Positions 14,997-21,098 of a stretch of DNA of 21,098 nucleotides are shown here, one piece after another. This DNA is from Bacillota bacterium (lineage in GTDB: Bacteria > Bacillota > Clostridia > Christensenellales > SZUA-584). The DNA is taken from assembly GCA_023399095.1 (NCBI GenBank), contig JAEWQS010000127.1:1-21098 (forward strand). Direction: 5' to 3'. Every line of letters begins with the position of its first letter. The first letter of the stretch is position 1. The position numbers and the translations under genes were made by a program. The notes under the pieces were generated by a model, which had not been told where the DNA came from, made no database searches, and saw nothing but the letters and a program-made list of their open reading frames with translations.

Positions 14997-15829
14997 AGTG
15001 CGTCTTCCATCACCTTGACGGGCGCGTCCATTCCTGTCCACATTTTAAACCCTAAAGCACCTTGATTCACGAGCATTGTCAAGCCATCAAACGTTCGTGC
15101 GCCAGCCTTTTGAGCCTCTTGCAAAAATAGCGTATTCGGGTGGTTTGGGATCACATCGCACACCACCATGTCCTTATTAATCGTGGCGTAATCGATATTC
15201 GGCTTCTGGCTGATATGCGGATAAAGCCCGATGGATGTAGCGTTTATCAACAAGCTCGTATTCTCTGAAACGCGGTAAACCTCATCCCAAAGCGTAAAAA
15301 CTGCGCGCGCGGATGTTTTATCATTGAGCAGGTTCACCAGCTCTTCACCACGCTCTTTGCTTCTGTTGACAATTTCGATTTGCTTAACGCCCGCCATGGC
15401 CAGTTCTATCGCGATCGCGCGCGCAGCGCCGCCCGCTCCGAGCAACACAGCCTTTTTCCCTTCAAGCGCCACACCGCCGTCTCTAAGCGCTTGCATAAAC
15501 CCTTTGCCGTCGGTGTTTTCGCCATAGAGCCGCCCATCCTTCATATACACCGTATTGACAGCCCCCATCAGAGCCGCATCTTCCTCTACCACATCCAAGT
15601 ATTTCAGCACCAAAACTTTATGAGGCATCGTTAAATTGATGCCTTTCATGTTCATGGCCCTAAGGCCCGCCATCGCATTTTCAAGATCATCAGGCCTCAC
15701 TTCAATTGTCAAGTACCGATATGGCAGTCCCAGCTCTTTGAATGCCGCTTCCTGTATGACCACAGTCGGATTTTCATCAATCGGATAACCAAACACGCCC
15801 ACAAGCTCATCCCTGTAGCACTTATTCAT
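14972..15829 (-). CDS. aroE: Shikimate dehydrogenase-like protein
   Basis: Shikimate dehydrogenases reduce 3-dehydroshikimate with NADPH in aromatic amino acid synthesis. The start at 15829 is chosen because GAGGAGG is 8 nt upstream; the in-frame ATG at 15835 is only 2 nt from it. The 285-residue protein has the AroE layout: NLTMPHK with catalytic Lys71, ENTDGKG with Asp107, the nucleotide loop GAGGAARA (131-138), NRS, NATSIGL and NQGALGF. However, the usual substrate-binding motif HSxSP is replaced by ENPTV (19-23), so both shikimate-contacting serines are changed (to Asn and Thr). It may be a variant with a different acid substrate, such as the quinate or other AroE-like dehydrogenases. It lies 46 nt after lgt and is probably co-transcribed. 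Confidence 0.85.
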   Translation of the reverse strand: MNKCYRDELVGVFGYPIDENPTVVIQEAAFKELGLPYRYLTIEVRPDDLENAMAGLRAMNMKGINLTMPHKVLVLKYLDVVEEDAALMGAVNTVYMKDGRLYGENTDGKGFMQALRDGGVALEGKKAVLLGAGGAARAIAIELAMAGVKQIEIVNRSKERGEELVNLLNDKTSARAVFTLWDEVYRVSENTSLLINATSIGLYPHISQKPNIDYATINKDMVVCDVIPNHPNTLFLQEAQKAGARTFDGLTMLVNQGALGFKMWTGMDAPVKVMEDALKKEFGLI

Positions 15830-15875
15830 TTGCATATCCTCCTCGTTTCAGTTCTTGAGCCGCCCGTCTGCTCGT

Positions 15876-16778
15876 TCATTTATCTTCGTTATCGTCTTTT
15901 TGGTCACTCTTTGCAGGGTCTTCCACGCTCTTATCGGTTTTACCTGCCTTCTTGGTTTCCTTGTATACACGTTCCTCTTCCAGATTTCGTTTATCCGCTT
16001 CTGCGCGTCCTTCCTTATCCAAAATCATATCCGCCGCTTCCCCGCGTTTTGCATTAATAACGAAAAGTACAATCGCCCCAAGCATGAAAAATATGGATAT
16101 AAACTGAGACGTGGAGAGCGTGCCGACACTTCCGCGCACATCGTTTCTGAAGAACTCAATCGCAAAACGACCTGCGCCATAAAGGAGAAGGTAGAGAGCA
16201 CCCACATTGCCCTTTGTCTTGGATTTTCTTGCGTACAACACCAAAACAAGCGCTATCAGAAAATCGCCCGCCGACGAGATAAGCTGGGTTGGCAGCAGCG
16301 AAATGCCCGCAGGAGCAATGCTTCCTTCCGGAAAAATAACACCCAAAAAGGTGCTTTCACAGCCATAACAGCAACCGGCCAGATAACAGCCGATCCTCCC
16401 AAAGCCCTGAGCCGCTGCCACAGCCGGTATAGCAAGATCAAAGTAGCTCATAAAGCTGATTTTCTTGATACGGCAATATATTATTACTGCCAGAACGCCG
16501 CCGATTATCCCTCCGTAGATGACAAAACCATCCGAACCAATCACCGATAACGGATTGGCAAAAAACGCCTCGTATTCGACGATGACGTAAAGAAGCTTCG
16601 CGCCAAAAAAGCCAAAAATCATTGCTAAAAGCCCAAAGTCTATGATTGCATTTTTTCTGAGTCCGTAAGCCTTCGCTCTTATATAGCTCATGGCTATCGC
16701 GAAAGCAAATCCAATGGCTATCATAACCCCATAGCCGTGTATGGTCATACTCCCGATTGAAAAAAGATCGTTATGCAT
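15876..16778 (-). CDS. lgt: Prolipoprotein diacylglyceryl transferase
   Basis: Lgt transfers diacylglycerol from phosphatidylglycerol to the lipobox cysteine of prolipoproteins in the cytoplasmic membrane. The ATG at 16778 follows AGGGG; an upstream frame extension to 16820 is not needed. The 300-residue protein has about seven membrane segments, GRIGCYLAGCCYG (127-139, containing the conserved Arg128) and GAGRFAIEFFR (201-211, Arg204). In the conserved loop GFVIYGGIIGG a tyrosine (Tyr88) stands where E. coli Lgt has an essential histidine; clostridial Lgt proteins can differ here. A charged cytoplasmic tail of about 55 residues (rich in Lys, Glu, Asp) is longer than usual. aroE follows 46 nt downstream. 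Confidence 0.92.
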   Translation of the reverse strand: MHNDLFSIGSMTIHGYGVMIAIGFAFAIAMSYIRAKAYGLRKNAIIDFGLLAMIFGFFGAKLLYVIVEYEAFFANPLSVIGSDGFVIYGGIIGGVLAVIIYCRIKKISFMSYFDLAIPAVAAAQGFGRIGCYLAGCCYGCESTFLGVIFPEGSIAPAGISLLPTQLISSAGDFLIALVLVLYARKSKTKGNVGALYLLLYGAGRFAIEFFRNDVRGSVGTLSTSQFISIFFMLGAIVLFVINAKRGEAADMILDKEGRAEADKRNLEEERVYKETKKAGKTDKSVEDPAKSDQKDDNEDK

Positions 16779-16885
16779 ATTTTCCCCTATCCTATATAGT
16801 TTGTATAATAACGATATCATGTTTACTGGTTAAACTCAATACATGGGCGCTGTACGTTCGCCTACGAAAAATGAATGAGTTCCCT

Positions 16886-16914
16886 TTTTCACGCTGTTTT
16901 CTTTATGTTATAAT
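16886..16914 (+). promoter_or_regulatory. Promoter of tdk
   Basis: TATAAT (16909-16914) is a perfect -10 box, with TTTTCA 17 nt upstream (16886-16891) as a partial -35. The start codon lies 38 nt downstream. Confidence 0.6.
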
Positions 16915-16952
16915 AGTGGGCGAAACTATAGGTTCGGGGGAGGGTACAAACG

Positions 16953-17537
16953 GTGGCAAAACTATATTTCCGGTATGGTGCGATGGGGAGCAGCAAGACG
17001 GCGAACCTGCTGATGGTGGACTATAATTACACAGAGCGCGACCAAAAGGCGCTGGTGTTAAAGCCGCGGATAGACAACCGTGATGGTAATCAAACTGTTA
17101 AGTCGCGTATGGGCGTAAACAAGGAATGCTTGTTTGTGGAAGATTTCGTGAAGATGAGCAATGATGTCATAAAAACCTACGATTGTATCCTCGTGGACGA
17201 GGCGCAGTTTGTATCCAAGGCCGATGTGGAGTTTTTTACATATGTGGTGGACGAACTGAATGTACCGGTGATTTGCTATGGCCTAAGAACGGATTTTCAG
17301 CGCAACTTGTTTGAGGGCAGCATGTGGCTGCTGGCTTGGGCCGACACCATCGAGGAGATCAAGACGATCTGCTGGTGCGGACGCAAGGCGATATGCAACG
17401 CGCGGCTGGACGAAAAGGGGCAAATCATCCGTTCAGGGGAACTGGTGGTTATGGGGGGAACGGGCAAATATGTGGCGCTTTGCCGCAAGCATCACAGAAC
17501 GGGTGAGACAGGCAACTTACCTGTGCTGAAGGACTAA
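16953..17537 (+). CDS. tdk: Thymidine kinase (type II)
   Basis: Thymidine kinase phosphorylates thymidine to dTMP with ATP in the salvage pathway. The gene begins with GTG at 16953, 9 nt after a strong GGGGGAGGG. The 194-residue protein has the P-loop GAMGSSKT (9-16), DEAQF (82-86, catalytic Glu83), and a structural zinc site with Cys140/Cys142 in TICWCG and Cys177/His180 in LCRKHH. The loop GGTGKYVALC near 168-177 corresponds to the thymidine lasso. Size and motif order are normal for the bacterial/human TK1 family. It is transcribed alone, divergently from lgt. Confidence 0.96.
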   Translation: MAKLYFRYGAMGSSKTANLLMVDYNYTERDQKALVLKPRIDNRDGNQTVKSRMGVNKECLFVEDFVKMSNDVIKTYDCILVDEAQFVSKADVEFFTYVVDELNVPVICYGLRTDFQRNLFEGSMWLLAWADTIEEIKTICWCGRKAICNARLDEKGQIIRSGELVVMGGTGKYVALCRKHHRTGETGNLPVLKD

Positions 17538-17571
17538 TAGGCACATGTAAAAAGCGCTATATAATTCTTTC

Positions 17572-17727
17572 TTATCTGCATGGCACGGCTTTAACGCAAA
17601 ATGCAAAACCGTTATATGGCGGATATAGTTCATACTTTTGAAAGACCATCGCCATATCCTTGTCTTTTAGCGACATATCGTTGACAAGCTCGTCGTCAAT
17701 ATATATCCCGTTCGGTCCTGATATCAT
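17572..17727 (-). pseudogene. Remnant of a sugar ABC transporter ATPase (MalK/UgpC type)
   Basis: The 51-codon frame contains IYIDDELVNDMSLKDKDMA, followed by MVFQKYELYPPY. This matches the segment after Walker A in MalK-type ATPases (usual form: IxIGxxxVNDxxPKDRDIAMVFQNYALYP). Walker A, the LSGGQ signature and Walker B are all missing, and the end (YNGFAFCVKAVPCR, then stop) is a damaged version of the following helix. The piece starts inside the ATPase, directly overlapping the permease stop at 17724, so a deletion has joined the two genes. Confidence 0.7.
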
Positions 17728-17954
17728 TTTAGTATTGAACCGGCAGTCAGAGCGTTTTCTATCTGCTTATAGCCAAATATATAAATCAACGCAGTCGGTA
17801 TACTGGCAAGTATCATAACCGCACCAATCTGGCCCCAGTCTGACACGCCAATGCTGGCGAAAAAGTTCAATAGCGCAACTGGAAGTGGACGGATACCATC
17901 GCGCTTACACTGTTGGCTACATGGCCAAAGATATATGGTTAAATTTTTTTCCAA
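17724..17954 (-). pseudogene. Remnant of a sugar ABC transporter permease C-terminus (MalG/UgpE type)
   Basis: The last 50 codons (LPVALLNFFASIGVSDWGQI, then GAVMILASIPTALIYIFGYK and ENALTAGSILK) match the C-terminal end of carbohydrate ABC permeases of the MalG type, which typically close with ...DWGxxxAxxxLxxxPxxxxFxxxQxxxxxGLTAGAxKG. The EAA loop and all upstream membrane helices are missing, and the first 25 codons are not permease-like. It is a 3' relic with its normal stop. From 17955 to 18115 nothing clear is seen, though short open frames on both strands may be further decayed pieces. Confidence 0.75.
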
Positions 17955-18115
17955 CCGAATCGAGTCTTTATAGCTACTTTCGCCGTTTTATGACTGGACT
18001 ATTGTAATGCATAATATATTATTTTCCGAAGGCGCAACTGACTCTGGAAACACTATCTGGCTATCGCAAAAGAAGCGTGGTATAGCAAAATATTCGCAGA
18101 GCCATTTGCAGACTT

Positions 18116-20308
18116 TCAGCCAATCTCAAAAATCCGCTCTTTAATAAACAATTCTACCAGTTCAGGATCAAACTGCTTGCCGGCATTCTCGGTTAATTCT
18201 CGAATTGCATCTTCTTGAGTCAACGGCCTGCGATAAGATCTTTCGCTGGTCATCGCATCGTAGGCATCGACAATGCACAATATTCTTGACAAAACCGGTA
18301 TCTCTTCACCCTTCAGCCCCCTTGGATACCCGTTTCCGTCCCATCGTTCATGGTGCGATAAAATATATTCTGAAATACGGACAAATTCCGGTACTGATTG
18401 TGTAATCCGGCAGCCGATTTCCGCGTGCCTCTTCATAATCACCCATTCACTCTCATCAAGCTTCCCGGGTTTGTTTAAAATCAAATCCGGAACGCCGATC
18501 TTGCCGATGTCATGTAATACACCCAATAACTCCAGTTCCTGCAGCGAGATTTGAGGCAAATTCATAGCCTCTCCCATATGTTTGCTAAGTTGCATCAATC
18601 GATTGGCATGTTCTTCTGTTTCGTGGCTCTTTTCAAATAGTGTTTTTCTAAACGACTCTAAAATCGAGTTCCGATAACTCCGGCTATTCAACATTTTTTG
18701 TGAGTACATGACTTCTTCAGCGGCGTTGATGGTTTTTGCAATCTCTTCATTATCATTTTTCCGAATCGAATATCCCAAAGAAATTGATAAGTTTATATTC
18801 ATTTCTGTTAATTCAGCACACTTTTTTCTTATGTTTTCGCATATTTTTTCTGTTTGCGCCGCATCTGTATCTGGCAGCAAAATGATAAATTCATCGCCTC
18901 CCCATCTCGCAACAATATCGGATTTTCGGCAGGATTTCATAAGAATTTCCGAAGCTTCAATTAAGAACCTGTCTCCTTCGGAATGGCCTAGAACATCGTT
19001 AACCATTTTTAGTCCGTTAATGTCTCCCAAAATGATCGACAGCGGATAGCTCTCCCGTTCTTCAATCTGCTTCATTTTTTCTTCAATATACCGTCGGTTA
19101 TACAGTGTCGTTAAACTGTCATGATAACTCAAATAAAGAATCTCATCCTGCTTAATTTTTTTATCCGTGACATCTCTGAATACCATCACTACCCCTAGGA
19201 TATCACCATCCGCACCTAAAATGGGCGCTGCGCTGTCTTCAATAGCCCTTTTCTCTCCATACTTAGAGACTATAAGTGTATGGTTTTCTAACTCGACCGT
19301 CTTGCATCCGCGTAAGACTTCTTCAATCGGATTTGTTCCTTTTTGGCCTGTCACTTCATTCTTAAGGTTTAAAACAGTATTGACGTCTTTTCCCAAAGCA
19401 TCTTCAGCTCTCCAACCGGTGAGTCCCTCCGCAACAGCATTAATTAATGTGACTTTTTTAAATTGATCCGTCGTGATCACGGCATCACCAATGGCAAGTA
19501 AAGTAATTCTGAGTCGTTCTTTTTCATAATACAACTCTTGTCCAGCCAGCTTTTTCTTAGTAATATCTTCAAAGACGCCAAGAAGCCCAAAGATTGATCC
19601 ATTTGCATCGCGAAGCGGCACTTTTGTTGTTCTAATCCAGCTCTGATCGCCATTAGCCGTTTTATGTAGCTCCTCTATGTTTATTTTCGCAATTCCGCTT
19701 CTCATGATTTCAGCATCATCGGTTCTATATTTTTCCGTATGCTCAAAAGAAGGTGTTTCATAATCATCTTTGCCAATAAGCTGTTCAGGTGAAATTTTTC
19801 CGGCCTCTTTCGCAAAATACTGATTACATCCTAAAAAATTGGAATTCAAGTCTTTCCAAAAAATAGGCATTGGAATCGTATCCAAAACCTTTTGTAAAAG
19901 TTCATTGGCTAGAACCAGTTTCTTACCGTTTTGTCTGAATCGTTCACTAAAACGGTTTATTATAAAACAAATGACAATAGCCGTTACTGGTATGAGAACT
20001 CCCGGAAGCGCATAAATGATACCCGTTGATATGATTTTTTGAAGCGTAATAACAACTGAGATACCGCAAAGTAATATTGCGATCCAATGGCTTCTTTTTA
20101 TTGGATTCAGTGTAATAAGGATCGCTGCCAATACCTGACCTTGCGCTAAAGGCAGATATGGAAAATCCTTTTCTTGTAAAGTCAGATATATAATTATATT
20201 TAAAACTATATAGACTATAATGCACAAAACGAGGAAAAACCAATGGAGAGGCTTGGTTTGCGGGGCTTGAGTTTTTATCATATCATCGTTTGTATTATTA
20301 ATCTGCAT
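18116..20308 (-). CDS. Membrane PAS-PAS-GGDEF-HD-GYP protein (cyclic-di-GMP turnover)
   Basis: This 730-residue protein is counted from the ATG at 20308. GGGAG lies 12 nt upstream; a TTG at 20335 is an alternative start. Four or so membrane segments (about 20-115) are followed by two PAS domains (about 135-253 and 263-383; the first has FWKDLNSNFLG, the second GDAVITTD and LTGWRAEDALG). A GGDEF domain carries intact GGDEF (470-474) and, before it, an RxxD inhibitory site (RKSD, 461-464). A C-terminal HD-GYP domain has HDIGKIG (from 599), HAEIG, HHERWDGNGYPRG and intact GYP (660-662). It can be expected to make and/or hydrolyse c-di-GMP in response to a PAS-sensed signal; which activity dominates cannot be told. 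The gene is AT-rich, isolated, and next to ABC-transporter relics. Confidence 0.95.
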   Translation of the reverse strand: MQINNTNDDMIKTQAPQTKPLHWFFLVLCIIVYIVLNIIIYLTLQEKDFPYLPLAQGQVLAAILITLNPIKRSHWIAILLCGISVVITLQKIISTGIIYALPGVLIPVTAIVICFIINRFSERFRQNGKKLVLANELLQKVLDTIPMPIFWKDLNSNFLGCNQYFAKEAGKISPEQLIGKDDYETPSFEHTEKYRTDDAEIMRSGIAKINIEELHKTANGDQSWIRTTKVPLRDANGSIFGLLGVFEDITKKKLAGQELYYEKERLRITLLAIGDAVITTDQFKKVTLINAVAEGLTGWRAEDALGKDVNTVLNLKNEVTGQKGTNPIEEVLRGCKTVELENHTLIVSKYGEKRAIEDSAAPILGADGDILGVVMVFRDVTDKKIKQDEILYLSYHDSLTTLYNRRYIEEKMKQIEERESYPLSIILGDINGLKMVNDVLGHSEGDRFLIEASEILMKSCRKSDIVARWGGDEFIILLPDTDAAQTEKICENIRKKCAELTEMNINLSISLGYSIRKNDNEEIAKTINAAEEVMYSQKMLNSRSYRNSILESFRKTLFEKSHETEEHANRLMQLSKHMGEAMNLPQISLQELELLGVLHDIGKIGVPDLILNKPGKLDESEWVIMKRHAEIGCRITQSVPEFVRISEYILSHHERWDGNGYPRGLKGEEIPVLSRILCIVDAYDAMTSERSYRRPLTQEDAIRELTENAGKQFDPELVELFIKERIFEIG

Positions 20309-20890
20309 CGTCTCGTTTTTCTCCCTCAAAATCAATTGCAGTAATTCAAAAACAGACTATTCATTTAGGGTAGATTAGAAAAAACGAATTGGTAATTTTT
20401 AACAAATCATGGCTGTCAATTATATCATATAAATACACTGTTATAACTAATTTTAAACACGAACCGGTTGCGGCTGGGGATCGAACAAATGCAATATATT
20501 TTTTGTGGTTGATCAAGTTTGGTTATGTTCACCCAATCCGAATCAATTTGCTAATCAATAGTTCAAACACCGATAAAAATGAGGTCTTGACCCCTAGGCG
20601 GCATACCTATAGTTTGAATATATTCGGGGAGGCAATAAGTCCTGTTTTAAGGGATATTTACGGCTTCATCTGTGTTAAATTGATTAAAAAGCTTTCACTC
20701 ATACATGCTTTATTTCAAAGTGTAGTAAAAAATGTAGTGGTAACCTCGATTCGAATAGACACTTTCTATACGATTTTTTCGAGCAAGCAAACAAAAGGGA
20801 CTTTTTGCAACCTTTCATTAGTCGGTTTTATTGTCGGTTTTGGTTGGCGAAATGCCTAAATCCTCGATGAATACTGGGTTTTTACATATA
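20309..20890. other. AT-rich intergenic region without a recognised gene
   Basis: About 580 nt. A TTGACA (minus strand, 20419-20414) could be the -35 of the PAS-GGDEF-HD-GYP gene, but no good -10 follows. A plus-strand frame opens from a TTG at 20389 to 20859 (156 codons) without a ribosome binding site; its composition is not protein-like and no domain is visible. A small GC-rich island lies at 20463-20488. The end of this region abuts the tRNA-Thr fragment. Confidence 0.5.
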
Positions 20891-20894
20891 TCGC

Positions 20895-20944
20895 CTTCCA
20901 TGGTAAGGAAGGGGTCGTCAGTTCGAATCTGACTAGTAGCTCCA
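20895..20944 (+). tRNA. 3' part of tRNA-Thr(GGT), 5' half missing; possible attachment-site scar
   Basis: The fragment has exact tRNA geometry. It has the anticodon stem CTTCC/GGAAG around the 7-nt loop ATGGTAA (anticodon GGT, 20902-20904) and a 5-nt variable loop. The T stem GTCAG/CTGAC encloses TTCGAAT, and the 3' acceptor strand TAGTAGC is followed by T and encoded CCA (20942-20944). The matching 5' acceptor GCTACTA and the D arm are absent upstream; the sequence there is AT-rich and unrelated. The gene cannot give a functional tRNA. Fragments running from the anticodon stem to CCA are what site-specific integration into a tRNA gene leaves behind. Confidence 0.8.
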
Positions 20945-20982
20945 CGAAAATCGCTCGAAAAGCCATATTTAAAAGGGCACTG

Positions 20983-21019
20983 AAAAATCACTGTTTAGCA
21001 GACGCCGCAGTGATTTTTT
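20983..21019 (+). terminator. Rho-independent terminator after the tRNA fragment
   Basis: AAAAATCACTG (20983-20993) pairs perfectly with CAGTGATTTTT (21008-21018) around a 14-nt loop, giving a T-run on the plus strand (and an A/T mirror on the minus strand). It is probably the original terminator of the tRNA-Thr gene. Confidence 0.85.
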
Positions 21020-21098
21020 GTATGTTTATGCGCAGCAGAGAAGATATAATGGGTAAAACTCCCTTTTGCTGATTATGATAAGTCGGAGGTATTGACCT
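21020..21098 (+). other. Right edge: isolated -10 box and ribosome-binding-like site
   Basis: A TATAAT at 21045-21050 and a CGGAGGT near 21084 suggest that a plus-strand gene starts just beyond the window. No -35 box or start codon can be confirmed inside it. Confidence 0.25.

Noticed and set aside
20463..20488. GC-rich island whose reverse complement (GTTCGATCCCCAGCCGCAAC) resembles a tRNA T-loop and acceptor strand
   Set aside because: The 5' T stem does not pair and the spacing to a CCA end is wrong; no tRNA can be built.
20389..20859. Plus-strand open frame of 156 codons starting with TTG
   Set aside because: No ribosome binding site, no recognisable domain, AT-driven composition; more likely non-coding or decayed DNA.

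Overview
The window looks like chromosomal DNA of a bacterium of the phylum Bacillota, most likely class Clostridia. The pointers are strong AGGAGG-type ribosome binding sites, a PadR/DUF1700/DUF4097 operon, an Lgt with the GCCYG signature seen in clostridial proteins, a type II thymidine kinase and a PAS-GGDEF-HD-GYP protein. I cannot name the genus. Base composition varies: most genes are near balanced GC, while the histidine phosphatase (11624-12145) and the stretch from about 17540 to 20890 are clearly AT-richer.

Left part, minus strand. Positions 1-4197 carry a classical MoxR ATPase - DUF58 - membrane transglutaminase operon; the transglutaminase runs off the left edge. A small zinc-ribbon membrane protein follows (4316-4774). 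A second AAA operon (5104-7750) consists of a MoxR-like ATPase, a DUF2201-type metallopeptidase/VWA protein and a small protein I do not recognise. Next is a tightly coupled five-gene operon (7913-10856) read as PadR regulator, DUF1700 membrane protein, a DUF4097-like protein that appears C-terminally truncated, and two short-chain dehydrogenases (SDRs). Its promoter region has a perfect 10-bp inverted repeat that is a good PadR operator candidate.

Middle. A plus-strand gene at 11015-11467 encodes a 150-residue protein with 36 cysteines, 21 of them at exact three-residue spacing, followed by its own terminator. It is the most unusual item here. Then come a histidine phosphatase and a NYN-LOTUS putative RNase (both minus), and a divergent plus-strand SDR-TetR operon with a near-consensus promoter and a perfect TAGACC-N4-GGTCTA operator.

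Right part. lgt and aroE form a minus-strand pair; the AroE lacks the usual shikimate-binding serines. tdk is on the plus strand. Behind it lie remnants of a sugar ABC transporter (permease C-terminus joined to a mid-piece of the ATPase). A large c-di-GMP enzyme with intact GGDEF and HD-GYP motifs is followed by an apparently gene-free AT-rich stretch. At 20895-20944 sits the 3' part of a tRNA-Thr(GGT), from anticodon stem to CCA, without its 5' half, followed by a good terminator. This is what an integration scar in a tRNA gene looks like.

No CRISPR array, rRNA, transposase or integrase was seen.
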